From CAZNPA01 sp964575095 (GTDB lineage Bacteria; Pseudomonadota; Alphaproteobacteria; Rickettsiales; SXRF01): DNA of 64,000 bases. Of the stretch, positions 33,116 to 41,487 are shown piece after piece (position 1 is the first letter of the stretch; every line of letters begins with the position of its first letter). The notes under the pieces are model-generated. The model was given only the letters and a program-made list of their open reading frames with translations, was not told where the DNA came from and did not search any database. Where the stretch lies: the NCBI GenBank assembly GCA_964575095.1, contig CAZNPA010000001.1, forward strand, positions 248,001 to 312,000, given 5' to 3'. Both the position numbers and the translations under genes were made by a program.

Positions 33116-35344
33116 TCAAATAGTTAGGCTGATATCCCGAACCGCATGACAGGCGGTGGCGGTGCAGGGCTGGTAGCGCACCATGAGCTTCAGCGGCAGG
33201 CGCGGAAGGGCCGATTTGCACTGTATTTTGATCAAAATTACCCCCGCATACACCAATTTTTGCCCCATTTTGCCAGATGCCGGATAGACGATTTTCGTGA
33301 TTTCCACCCCCTCGCCCTGCAGCTCAACCTGCGTCGGCACCAGCGACGGATCATCGACCGGATTGGCATTGATGTGCCAGCCGTCCTGAATCGACAACGT
33401 AACGGTAAGCTCGCTGCGGTTGCTATTGAAGGAGGAAGTGATGGTGACAGGTTCGATATCAGGAATATTTTCTGCAGCACCACTCCCCACCCTGCCCTCC
33501 CCTGCAAGGGGGGAGGATAATAATAACGCCGCCGCCATCATGGCGCTTTTTTCGACGAGCGGGCGGTCGGTTCCGGCCAAAAACAGATCACGCAACGATT
33601 CCGCGCGCCGGGAATACTGTGCGTCGCCGGTGAGTTCGTGGAGTGCGATGAGGTTCGATATCATCACGGCATTAGCATTGGGCAGCGCCGAATCGTCGGC
33701 GTTCTTGATGCGAAACGGCAGCACGCCGGAATCGCGCGTGAAGAAATAGCCGCCGTTTTTCGTATCGTAAAATAATTCGTCGGCGCGCTGCATGAAATTA
33801 GTGCACGCCTCCAGCAGCGCCTGATCCGGCGCGGCGCGGTGCAACGTCAACAGCCCTTTCACCAGACAGGCGTAATCTTCGAGCGTTGCTTCTATTTGCG
33901 CTTTTCCACCGGCGACGATACGGCATAATCCCCCCTCATCGTCGATGGCATGTTCGAGTAAAAAATCGGCGGCTTTACGCGCGGCGACAATATAATCCAG
34001 CCGGTTGAAGACGCTGCCGGCATGGGCGAACGCATCGATCATCAGCCCATTCCAGCCGACGATAATTTTATCGTCGAGCCGCGGCGGCTTGCGTAAGTTA
34101 CGCGCGACAAGCAGCTTATTCATCACATGGCTGCACATCGCCGCCAGCTGCACATACGGCATGCCGCGCTCGCGCGCAACGTCATCGAGCGGCTTGCGCA
34201 GGATGATGGCCTGACCTTCCACATGCTTGTGGCCGGGAAATTTTGGAATGTCGGCCAGCGCATAGACGCTGACGAAAAAATCGCCCTCTTCCGGCAGCAG
34301 TGACTGCAATTCCTCGGCGCTCCATGCGTAATAGGCGCCTTCGATGCCGTCGGTCTCGGCGTCGATGGCGGAATAGAACGCGCCGCCGCCGTCGGTCAAC
34401 AATCCCAGCGTGAATTCCAGAATGCTTCTGGCGATGTCGGCCAGCCATGGATTGCCGCTGATGCGCGCAGCGTCGGTATATACCCGCGCCAGCTGCGCCT
34501 GATTGTAAAGCATCTTCTCGAAATGCGGCACGTACCATTCCTTGTCGACGGCGTAGCGATGGAAGCCGCAGCCGACATGGTCGTAAATGCCGCCCGCCGC
34601 CATCTTGCGCAGCGACAGCATCGCCATGGAAAGCGCCTCGGCGCTGCCGGTTTTTTCATGATAGGCGAGCAGGAAACTTACATATTGCTCGTGCGGAAAT
34701 TTCGGCGCCTGAAAAAATCCGCCGGCGCTTTCGTCGTGATAACGCTTGAGCGCTGCCAGAAGCTGCACGGCCTGCTTAGAAACATCCATTTTTTCCGTCT
34801 TTGCCGCCGTGTGTTCCAGAAACTGCCGCATCGCCTCGGTGATGGTGTCGGCGCTCTCGCGCACGTCGCGCTCCTGCGTCGTCCAGGCATAATGCAGCCA
34901 TTCGAGCAGACGCGGAAATCCTGGCCTGCCCTCGGTGTCCGCCGGAGGAGATGTACCGCCGCCGTGGAACGGTTTTAAGTCCGGCGTCAGGAAAACATTG
35001 TTCGGCCAGCCGCCCTCGCGCGTCATCACCTGCCGCGCCACCATATAAATCTCGTCGAGGTCGGGGTGCTCTTCGCGGTCGATTTTGATATTGACGAAAT
35101 TCTCGTTCATCAACGCCGCGATGGAAGGATTCTCGAATACTTCGCGCTCCATGACGTGGCACCAGTAGCAGGTGGAATAACCGATGGAGAGCAGGATCGG
35201 TTTATTTTCGCGCCGCGCGCGCTCGATAGCCTCCTCGCCCCACGGATACCAGAACACCGGATTATGCGCGTGCTGCCTCAGGTACGGGCTTGAGGAATGC
35301 GCCAGCTTGTTAACGTAGCGCGGTTGCGGCTCCAGCGCCTTCAT
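33116..35344 (-). CDS. YyaL/DUF255-type thioredoxin-domain protein with C-terminal DsbD-alpha-like domain
   Basis: 742 aa in three parts. Residues 1 to about 170 are the DUF255 thioredoxin-like domain (SSPYLRQHAHNPVFWYPWGEEA, then STCYWCHVMERE with a CYWC active site). About 190-600 is an (alpha/alpha)6-barrel as in YyaL/SPATA20 (GGIYDHVGCGFHRYAVD, PHFEKMLYNQAQLARVY). About 640-742 resembles the N-terminal periplasmic domain of DsbD (LSIQDGWHINANPVDDPS, YQPCTATACHAV with two cysteines). A repeat-derived stretch SSPLAGEGRVGSG joins the last two parts. ATG 35344 overlaps the NUDIX stop. No signal peptide is visible, which is odd for a DsbD-like domain. Its biochemical role is unknown. Confidence 0.86.
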   Translation of the reverse strand: MKALEPQPRYVNKLAHSSSPYLRQHAHNPVFWYPWGEEAIERARRENKPILLSIGYSTCYWCHVMEREVFENPSIAALMNENFVNIKIDREEHPDLDEIYMVARQVMTREGGWPNNVFLTPDLKPFHGGGTSPPADTEGRPGFPRLLEWLHYAWTTQERDVRESADTITEAMRQFLEHTAAKTEKMDVSKQAVQLLAALKRYHDESAGGFFQAPKFPHEQYVSFLLAYHEKTGSAEALSMAMLSLRKMAAGGIYDHVGCGFHRYAVDKEWYVPHFEKMLYNQAQLARVYTDAARISGNPWLADIARSILEFTLGLLTDGGGAFYSAIDAETDGIEGAYYAWSAEELQSLLPEEGDFFVSVYALADIPKFPGHKHVEGQAIILRKPLDDVARERGMPYVQLAAMCSHVMNKLLVARNLRKPPRLDDKIIVGWNGLMIDAFAHAGSVFNRLDYIVAARKAADFLLEHAIDDEGGLCRIVAGGKAQIEATLEDYACLVKGLLTLHRAAPDQALLEACTNFMQRADELFYDTKNGGYFFTRDSGVLPFRIKNADDSALPNANAVMISNLIALHELTGDAQYSRRAESLRDLFLAGTDRPLVEKSAMMAAALLLSSPLAGEGRVGSGAAENIPDIEPVTITSSFNSNRSELTVTLSIQDGWHINANPVDDPSLVPTQVELQGEGVEITKIVYPASGKMGQKLVYAGVILIKIQCKSALPRLPLKLMVRYQPCTATACHAVRDISLTI
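33484..33524. repeat. G/C-rich palindromic repeat in frame in the YyaL-type gene
   Basis: CTCCCC/GGGGAG-type arms around CCTGCAAGG (centre near 33504) form an imperfect hairpin. Translated on the minus strand it gives SSPLAGEGRVGSG, a peptide commonly produced when this kind of dispersed palindrome lies inside a gene. The frame is kept and the segment falls between two domains. Confidence 0.7.
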
Positions 35345-35958
35345 TCCCCGCGTTCCTTGAAATAACGCACAAGCCGCGCTTCGATTTCCGGCAAGATATA
35401 GAGGTGGTCGTCGCGCCCGCAGGCGGCAAATTCCTTGGCGGTCATCCACTGGCGGCCGGCGGTGGTAAGCGCGATGTCACGGTCGGGCAGGAATTCGTCC
35501 TCGTCGGCCATTTCCGATGCGAACAGCCACATCTGCTTGGCCTTGCCGGTCGTCACCGATGAAAAACCGAACCCGCCCATATCGAAGATGGAAAGAATAT
35601 TTTCGAGCTTAAGCCCCAGCTCCTCAATGCCTTCGCGCAGCGCCGTTTCCGCCAGATGCTCCGTCCCTTCCTCATCGTTTTTACTGCTCTCACTGTGCAT
35701 GTCGCACCAGCCGACGCCGGGCACCAGATGCTGGCGCGTGCCCTTGCAGATCTGGAACGGCGGCTCACCGAAATCCGGCAGCGTGCTGCGCGGCTTCACG
35801 ACGTAAAACACCATCTCCCCCTGCCCGGCCGGACGCATGAACGGCACGACGCCGGCCTTGATATAGCGGCGCGATGAAGGTAACGTTTTCGCCTCCGCCA
35901 GATGAACTACGGTCTGTTGTTGCAGAAATTTGCGAATCAGGGCATGAATATCAGTCAT
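35341..35958 (-). CDS. NUDIX-like hydrolase
   Basis: 205-aa protein whose centre fits the NUDIX box in degenerate form: ETALREGIEELGL supplies the REx2EExG core, with a preceding E at the usual eight-residue distance, but the first Gly of the consensus is replaced. Upstream are KAGVVPFMRPAGQGEMVFYVVKPR and LVPGVGWCD, a plausible NUDIX beta-sheet. Members usually cleave nucleoside diphosphate linkages; substrate unknown. It is coupled to the downstream YyaL-type gene by a four-base overlap and divergent from hisN, with five bases between the two starts. Confidence 0.78.
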   Translation of the reverse strand: MTDIHALIRKFLQQQTVVHLAEAKTLPSSRRYIKAGVVPFMRPAGQGEMVFYVVKPRSTLPDFGEPPFQICKGTRQHLVPGVGWCDMHSESSKNDEEGTEHLAETALREGIEELGLKLENILSIFDMGGFGFSSVTTGKAKQMWLFASEMADEDEFLPDRDIALTTAGRQWMTAKEFAACGRDDHLYILPEIEARLVRYFKERGE

Positions 35959-35963
35959 AGCTT

Positions 35964-36743
35964 ATGAGTTATAATGAATACGCAGAATTTGTCCAATTCG
36001 CCCACACGCTGGCCCATGCCGCGGGCGACATCGTGCGCCGCCATTTCCATACGCCGCTTACGGTAGAAACCAAGGCCGACGCCAGCCCGGTGACACTGGC
36101 CGACCGCGAATCCGAAAACGCCATGCGCGCTCTGATCGAGGCGCGCTACCCGCGCCACGGCATTCTGGGCGAGGAATTCGGCACCCGCAACGAGCAGGCG
36201 CCGTGGCAGTGGGTGCTCGACCCCATCGACGGCACGCGCGCCTTCATCGCCGGCTACCCGACCTTCACGATTTTGATCTCGCTGGTCAAAGACGGCGTGC
36301 CGGTGCTTGGCATCATCGACCAGCCGACGCAGCACGAACGCTGGGTGGGCGTGGCGGGCGAGAAAACGACCTCGCACAACCGGCCGCTGATGACGCGCAA
36401 CACGCGCATGCTGGCGCAGTCGATGCTGGCCACGACCTCGACCGATTATTTCACCCCCGGTCAGGCGGAAGCCTTCGCGCGCCTTAAGCCGCAATGCAAA
36501 TACACGACGCTCTCCGGCGATGCCTATGCTTATGCCATGCTGGCGTCGGGGAAAATCGACGTCGTTGTCGACGCCGGATTGAAACCGTTTGATTTCTGCG
36601 CGCTGGTGCCGGTCATTCAGGGCGCGGGCGGCATCATCACCGACTGGGGCGGCAACGCCGTGACGCTGAAAAGCGACGGCCGCGTCCTCGCCGCCGCCAA
36701 CGCCGAGCTGCACCAGCAGGCGTTGAAGCTACTGCACACCTAA
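35964..36743 (+). CDS. hisN: Histidinol-phosphatase, inositol-monophosphatase family
   Basis: Mg-dependent phosphatase; HisN-type members carry out the histidinol-phosphate step of histidine synthesis. The 259-aa protein has the metal-binding GILGEEFG and WVLDPIDGTRAFIAGYPTF, and the C-terminal DAYAYAMLASGKIDVVVDAGLKPFDFCALVPVIQGAGGIITDW, whose LKPFD and ALVPVI residues favour HisN over SuhB or CysQ. No his genes are adjacent, so the assignment rests on motifs. Its end overlaps the convergent cca-type gene by 15 bases. Confidence 0.84.
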   Translation: MSYNEYAEFVQFAHTLAHAAGDIVRRHFHTPLTVETKADASPVTLADRESENAMRALIEARYPRHGILGEEFGTRNEQAPWQWVLDPIDGTRAFIAGYPTFTILISLVKDGVPVLGIIDQPTQHERWVGVAGEKTTSHNRPLMTRNTRMLAQSMLATTSTDYFTPGQAEAFARLKPQCKYTTLSGDAYAYAMLASGKIDVVVDAGLKPFDFCALVPVIQGAGGIITDWGGNAVTLKSDGRVLAAANAELHQQALKLLHT

Positions 36744-37832
36744 CGTTTCCAGCGCGCGCATATAACGCCCGCGCGCCGCATCCACATCGTCTTCCATCGC
36801 CCAGCGCAACAGGAACAATCGCGCCAATGTTTCCTTCCCCCATTGCCGCGATAATTCTTTTTGCGTTTCCACGGGCATGTCGGCATCGGCAACGACGACG
36901 TAATCAAGAAGCGTGGATATCTCCTGACGCGCGGCATCATCGAGCGTCCAGAATTCAACAAGATGGGAGATCGCCTTTTCCGGCGCAAACGGCGCTGAGA
37001 GCAGCATCGATGCCAGCCTCACCTGCCAGACACTGGCCTGAGCGCGTATCCTCTCTATTCTCATCAGCGCCGTGACGAATGACAAATCATCCAGAGGAAA
37101 TCCGATCACGTATTTAAAAATGCCGTGCGCATGCATCAGCGCCAACGCCTTCTCCGGATTCGGCGCCGAAAGCAGTTTTCTCATTTCTTTTTGGATCGCC
37201 CATCGCGGCAGGCGCAGCAGTTTAGGGGCATGGGCGGTACATATCTCTATATCCCTGACCGCAGGATCGCCCTTGCCGAACCAGGCCAGGAAGCGGAAAA
37301 AACGCAGTACATGGCCAAAGTTCCAGTTTATATGCGTGTCCACGACGCGGAAAAACCGTACACATCCTGCCCTTACGTCTTCCACGCCGCCAAAATGATT
37401 ATGCAGCTCGCCGGAAGGAAGAAGATAAATGGCGTTGAGAGTGAAATCCGCTTGCTCCGCCCAGCTATAGGCGATCTTCTCGATGTTACCCCCCGAAAGA
37501 TCCGCTTTACCGGAGGTATGATGCTCGATACGCCGCCCGTAGGCATAAATAAAATCAAACTCCAATCCGTCGAGGCTGATATCGACGACATCCCACGCTT
37601 CATCGGTCACCACATTCTTAATGCCGGCCGATCGAAACAAGTTGGAAAGCACACCGGGCGCGGCATCAACGATGAGATCGAAATCATTGGGATCCTTGTC
37701 TGCAATCGCATCACGCACGCAGCCGCCGACGAAGCAGGATTTGATGCCTGCCTCGTCAAGGAGCGCGAGGACGCGTTTCACCTGCGGCCAGTCGAACCAG
37801 TCCGGCTTGAAAGTGGATATTTCGTTCACCAT
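36729..37832 (-). CDS. cca: CCA tRNA nucleotidyltransferase / poly(A) polymerase family protein
   Basis: Class II nucleotidyltransferase that would add or repair the CCA end of tRNAs. The 367-aa protein has the head motif FVGGCVRDAIADKDPNDFDLIVDA with the two catalytic aspartates (DFD), then FDFIYAYGRRIEHHT and the ADFTLNAIYLLPSGELHNHFGGVEDV neck motif (RRDFTxNA type, first Arg replaced). The C-terminal half is helical. ATG 37832 is preferred to a GTG at 37844. It overlaps the upstream phytoene-synthase-like gene by seven bases. PcnB is unlikely given the length. Confidence 0.88.
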   Translation of the reverse strand: MVNEISTFKPDWFDWPQVKRVLALLDEAGIKSCFVGGCVRDAIADKDPNDFDLIVDAAPGVLSNLFRSAGIKNVVTDEAWDVVDISLDGLEFDFIYAYGRRIEHHTSGKADLSGGNIEKIAYSWAEQADFTLNAIYLLPSGELHNHFGGVEDVRAGCVRFFRVVDTHINWNFGHVLRFFRFLAWFGKGDPAVRDIEICTAHAPKLLRLPRWAIQKEMRKLLSAPNPEKALALMHAHGIFKYVIGFPLDDLSFVTALMRIERIRAQASVWQVRLASMLLSAPFAPEKAISHLVEFWTLDDAARQEISTLLDYVVVADADMPVETQKELSRQWGKETLARLFLLRWAMEDDVDAARGRYMRALETLGVQ

Positions 37833-38335
37833 GCCCCCGCCCACAGCAATTTCAGGTAAAGCCGACTATTTTTATCTGCACCGAAACGCGCGCGATGGCG
37901 ATCGATGATGGCGCCGGCCGTATGCCAACCCTGCCCCGATTCCGATAGTATCGAAGCGGCGACTTTATCCAGCCAGGCATCGCTATCTTGCGGCGATTTA
38001 GGAAACTGCTCCTGATAATTTTCCACCAGCGATGTCAGCATGTTCCACGGCAAGTTTTCCTTCACCTCGGCCAGCGCTTCCACCACCGGATGCGCGCGTG
38101 GCGGTTTTCCGGCAGAAATTTCTTCCAGCGCCTCCTTCCACCACGCATAGCGTATATGGCCGATCATTTCTTCGCTGACCTTGTGATGGATATGCTGAAG
38201 CTCAGCATCCAGCGCATAGAGAGCCATCAGCGCCTCGCGCTTCTCCTTGGGCACGAACAGGCCCTGCAAAAAACGGTCGCGGTGGCGCTCGCGCGTCAAA
38301 TCCGCGCAATAATCGAGGTTTTTGGCATTCCGCAT
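37826..38335 (-). CDS. Short squalene/phytoene synthase-like protein
   Basis: 169 aa, well under the ~280 of active squalene/phytoene synthases. The recognised parts are DRFLQGLFVPKEKREALMALYALDAELQHI, IGHIRYAWWKEALEEI and HPVVEALAEV. The first Asp-rich motif of active enzymes is not evident, and the C-terminal half is missing. Similar short relatives include the NDUFAF6-type complex I assembly proteins of alphaproteobacteria and mitochondria, so a non-catalytic role is possible. A gene of this family commonly follows secDF and the Mth938-domain gene; here the superoxide dismutase gene separates them. Confidence 0.72.
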   Translation of the reverse strand: MRNAKNLDYCADLTRERHRDRFLQGLFVPKEKREALMALYALDAELQHIHHKVSEEMIGHIRYAWWKEALEEISAGKPPRAHPVVEALAEVKENLPWNMLTSLVENYQEQFPKSPQDSDAWLDKVAASILSESGQGWHTAGAIIDRHRARFGADKNSRLYLKLLWAGAW

Positions 38336-38388
38336 GGATTTTTTATACCAAGCATTGAAAACTGCGGCAAGACGGCATAAGTTCCTTT

Positions 38389-39099
38389 ATGAACACCACC
38401 CGACGAGAATTCTGTAAAACCGTTGCCGTTGCATCCGCAGCAGTAACCTTAGGAGGATTTATGACCACCGCAAACGCATTAGCCACCAACCCCAAAGAGG
38501 CATCCATGTTCACTTTACCCCCGCTTCCCTATGCGCAGAACGCGCTTGAGCCGCATATCTCGGCCAACACGTTTTCGTTCCATTACAGCAAGCACCATCA
38601 GGCCTATGTCACCAACCTCAACAACCTGGTGAAAGACACGCCGCTGGCCAGCATGTCGCTCGAAGAAGTCATCATCGCATCGGCAAAAGACACCACCAAA
38701 GCCGGTATCTTCAACAACGCCGCGCAGGTATGGAATCACACGTTCTACTGGCACAGCATGAAACCAAACGGCGGCGGCAGGCCGACCGGCGAGCTGGCCA
38801 AGAAAATCGACGCCGATCTAGGCGGCTACGATAAATTCGTCGACGCCTTCAAACAAGCCGGCGCGACGCAGTTCGGCAGCGGCTGGGCCTGGCTGGTCTT
38901 AGACGGCGGCAAGCTCAAAATCACCAAAACCGGCAATGCCGACCTGCCGATGGTGCACGGCCAGAAAGCCCTTCTCACCATGGATGTGTGGGAACACGCC
39001 TACTATCTCGACTACCAAAACAAACGCCCCGATTACATCGCGACGTTCCTCGATAAGCTGGTAAATTGGGAGTTTGCTGAGAGGAATATTACATCCTGA
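38389..39099 (+). CDS. sodB: Fe/Mn superoxide dismutase with Tat signal peptide
   Basis: Dismutates superoxide. The 236-aa protein contains the Fe/Mn-SOD fold motifs FSFHYSKHHQAYVTNLN, AAQVWNHTFYWHSM, QFGSGWAWLV and the metal-binding DVWEHAYYLDYQN. Before the enzyme (from about residue 40, MFTLPPLPYAQNAL) is a leader TRREFCKTVAVASAAVTLGGF with a twin arginine, hydrophobic stretch and small residues, pointing to Tat export. Internal ATGs near 38461 or 38506 could give a cytoplasmic form. The TGA stop lies inside the left arm of the 39093-39197 palindrome, which also shapes the C-terminal residues. Confidence 0.91.
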   Translation: MNTTRREFCKTVAVASAAVTLGGFMTTANALATNPKEASMFTLPPLPYAQNALEPHISANTFSFHYSKHHQAYVTNLNNLVKDTPLASMSLEEVIIASAKDTTKAGIFNNAAQVWNHTFYWHSMKPNGGGRPTGELAKKIDADLGGYDKFVDAFKQAGATQFGSGWAWLVLDGGKLKITKTGNADLPMVHGQKALLTMDVWEHAYYLDYQNKRPDYIATFLDKLVNWEFAERNITS

Positions 39100-39197
39100 G
39101 CGAAGCGCGTAGCGCGAAGTCGAAGGATCTTTGCAAGTTGCAACGGTAAAGGTCCTTCGACTACGTTCGCGGCTTTGCCGCTCACTTCGCTCAGGAT
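39093..39197. repeat. REP-like palindrome between convergent sodB and Mth938-domain genes
   Basis: Outer arms ATCCTGAGCGAAG (39093-39105) and CTTCGCTCAGGAT (39185-39197) are perfect; inner AGTCGAAGGA (39118-39127) and TCCTTCGACT (39153-39162) are also perfect. The two genes on either side both end with the TCC TGA carried by the arms. The element probably serves as a bidirectional terminator. The CCTGAGCGAAG...GTCGAAGGA pattern resembles a dispersed REP-type repeat found in many bacterial genomes. Confidence 0.88.
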
Positions 39198-39568
39198 AAT
39201 AAAATAAGCGCCGCAGCAATGCGGCGTTCTTCCGCCAGCAATATATTATAGGTGCGCACCGCCGCGCCGGTGTCCATGATCTCAAGGCCGATGCCGGCTT
39301 CTTTGAGCGCGTTCTTAATTTTCGGCGGCAGGATGGATTGGCTCTTGCCGCAACCGATGAGCAGCAGTTCCACTTCCGCCGCCGCGTCGATAATCGGCTG
39401 CAAACTTTCCAGGCTGATGGCCTGATTGGCGCTAATGCTCCAGGGAATCGTCTTGGCGGGAAAAATGAGTATGGACGTAGTGTGGACAATGCCATTAATC
39501 CGGAACTGCCCGCCGCCGTAGCCGGTGATGATCTGCTTGCCTTTGGGAATGAGCGGGGTGATGTCCAT
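39191..39568 (-). CDS. Mth938-like domain (DUF498) protein
   Basis: 125-aa protein of the Mth938/NDUFAF3 family: FRINGIVHTTSILIFPAKTIPW, LLLIGCGKSQSILPPKIKNAL and IMDTGAAVRTYNILLAEERRIAAALI are characteristic. Mitochondrial members assist complex I assembly; bacterial roles are not settled. It follows secD by three bases, as in most alphaproteobacteria. Its stop codon is supplied by the REP-like palindrome, so the last few residues may differ from relatives. Confidence 0.88.
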   Translation of the reverse strand: MDITPLIPKGKQIITGYGGGQFRINGIVHTTSILIFPAKTIPWSISANQAISLESLQPIIDAAAEVELLLIGCGKSQSILPPKIKNALKEAGIGLEIMDTGAAVRTYNILLAEERRIAAALILLS

Positions 39569-39571
39569 TTT

Positions 39572-41152
39572 TTAAATCGGCAACGTCTTCGGCCGTGTTT
39601 TGCGCAGCCAGGTTACCACCATCAGGCGCGTTACGAGCACCGCCGTGTAGAGCGAGCAGATGATGCCCACCGCCAGCGTCACCGCGAAGCCTTTGACGGT
39701 GCCGGTGCCGAAATTATAGAGGATCAGCGCCGCCACCAGCGTCGTGACGTGGCTGTCGAAAATAGTGCCGAACGCCAGACGGAAGCCATCTTCCACCGCC
39801 GCATAGGGCGATTTTCCGTTCTTGATTTCCTCGCGCATGCGCTCGTAAATCAGCACGTTGGCGTCCACCGCCATGCCGACGGTAAGCACGATACCGGCGA
39901 TGCCGGGCAGCGTCAGCGTCGCTTCAAAGAGCGAAAGAATAGCCAGCGTCATAAACGCGTTGATGATCATGGCGATGTCGGCGAACAATCCGAACAATCC
40001 GTAAAACACCACCATAAAAATTACCACCAGCGCAACGCCGATGACGGAGGCCTTGGTGCCGGCAGCAATGGAATCGGCGCCGAGTGACGGACCAACCGAG
40101 CGCTCTTCCACCACTTTAAGCGGTGCGGGAAGCGCACCGGCACGAAGCAGCAATGCCAGATCGTTGGCCGATTCAGCCGTGAAGCTGCCGCTGATGATAC
40201 CACTGCCGCCCAAGATCGGCGATCGTATCACCGGCGCCGTGATGACTTTATTGTCGAGCACGATGGCGAACGGTTTCCCTACATTGGCAGCAGTGATTTC
40301 GCCGAACTTGCGCGCACCGCTGGTGTTAAAGCGGAATGCCACCACCGGCTCGCCGGTTTGGTTATCGTAGCTCGTATGCGCGTCAACCAGCGCATCGCCG
40401 GATACTTCCACGCGCGAATACACCGCGTATTTGAACGGCCGGCCACCGTGGCGCTTGTCGCTGGCGTCGCCTGAAACCAGCCGCGTGCCGGAGGGAATAC
40501 TGCCATGTTCGATATCCTGCGGCGTCACTGATTCGTCAACAAGATGGAACGTCATCTTGGCGGTGCGTCCAAGGAGGCTTTTCAGATGTTCGGGGTTGTC
40601 GAGGCCGGGTACCTGCAGCAGGATACGCCTTTCACCCTGACGCTGGATGATGGGTTCTTTCGTGCCGGATTCATTGACGCGGCGGTTGACAATCTCAAGC
40701 GACTGTTCAATGATTTGTTGACGGCTGGTCCTGAGCCAGCGGTCGTTAAACGTTACCGCATACTGGCCGCCGCTCTTTTCAACATCAAGGTCGGGGCTGA
40801 CATCGCGCAATGTTTTATCGATATCGGCGGTGACGTCTTCGCGCAGGCCGAAAACGACTTTTCCCTCGCTGACGCTTAGGCCGCGGTAGCCGATTTTATC
40901 GCCGCGGAATTTGCTGCGAATCTCGTCGGCAAGATTATTGAGTTGTTCGCGCATATAGGCATCGAAATCGACTTCGAGCAGAAGTTGCGACCCACCTTGC
41001 AGGTCAAGGCCGAGATTGACCGCTTTCTTCGGCATCCACTCCGGCAGCGCATCACGTGTCTTTTCGGGCAGGAAACTGGGAATGGCCAGAAAAATAAAGA
41101 TCAGGCACGAGCCAACGATCAGCGTGATTTTCCAGGTTGGAAAATGGAGCAT
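39572..41152 (-). CDS. secD: Protein translocase subunit SecD
   Basis: Polytopic inner-membrane protein that uses the proton gradient to aid Sec export. The 526-aa product has an N-terminal membrane segment (ITLIVGSCLIFIFLAIPSFL), the periplasmic P1 region with GLDLQGGSQLLLEVDFD, and C-terminal membrane helices with VIFMVVFYGLFGLFADIAMIINAFMTLAILSLF and VGMAVDANVLIYERMREE. It ends as SecD alone; no SecF domain is fused and no secF follows, although alphaproteobacteria usually have secDF or secD-secF here. yajC lies immediately upstream. Confidence 0.95.
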   Translation of the reverse strand: MLHFPTWKITLIVGSCLIFIFLAIPSFLPEKTRDALPEWMPKKAVNLGLDLQGGSQLLLEVDFDAYMREQLNNLADEIRSKFRGDKIGYRGLSVSEGKVVFGLREDVTADIDKTLRDVSPDLDVEKSGGQYAVTFNDRWLRTSRQQIIEQSLEIVNRRVNESGTKEPIIQRQGERRILLQVPGLDNPEHLKSLLGRTAKMTFHLVDESVTPQDIEHGSIPSGTRLVSGDASDKRHGGRPFKYAVYSRVEVSGDALVDAHTSYDNQTGEPVVAFRFNTSGARKFGEITAANVGKPFAIVLDNKVITAPVIRSPILGGSGIISGSFTAESANDLALLLRAGALPAPLKVVEERSVGPSLGADSIAAGTKASVIGVALVVIFMVVFYGLFGLFADIAMIINAFMTLAILSLFEATLTLPGIAGIVLTVGMAVDANVLIYERMREEIKNGKSPYAAVEDGFRLAFGTIFDSHVTTLVAALILYNFGTGTVKGFAVTLAVGIICSLYTAVLVTRLMVVTWLRKTRPKTLPI

Positions 41153-41154
41153 TA

Positions 41155-41487
41155 TTACCCCGTCACCACCTCAGTGATGGCGGCACGCGTGACATGAACC
41201 TTCACGTCCGGCGCGATTTCGACGATGATCACATCGTCGCCTTCGAACTTGACGATGGTGCCCATAAGGCCGCCGGCGGTGACAACGCGCTCACCTTTAA
41301 CCAGCGATTTGATCATTTTCTGGTGCGCTTTAATGCGCTTTTGCTGCGGGCGAATCAGGATGAAATAAAAGATGAAGAATAAAAGCCCCAAAATGAGCAG
41401 GTTATCCTGCATCATTTTCTCGGCGGAAAGATCGTGGGGCACCGCCTCGGTAGCCACCGTCTCTGCCGTGGTGTCGGAAGCGGCCAT
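41155..41487 (-). CDS. yajC: Preprotein translocase subunit YajC
   Basis: Single-pass membrane accessory of SecDF. The 110-aa product has the YajC hydrophobic helix (LLILGLLFFIFYFILIRPQQKR) and the conserved GERVVTAGGLMGTIVKFEGDDVIIVEIAPDVKVHVTRAAIT. The N-terminal ~35 residues are longer than in E. coli. It sits two bases from secD and overlaps the rpmG stop by one base, so rpmG-yajC-secD-Mth938 is one transcript. Confidence 0.95.
   Translation of the reverse strand: MAASDTTAETVATEAVPHDLSAEKMMQDNLLILGLLFFIFYFILIRPQQKRIKAHQKMIKSLVKGERVVTAGGLMGTIVKFEGDDVIIVEIAPDVKVHVTRAAITEVVTG

Noticed and set aside
38355..38383. Promoter-like TTGAAA ... TAAGTT before sodB
   Set aside because: The implied start site would fall at or after the ATG, so it is unlikely to drive the full-length gene.
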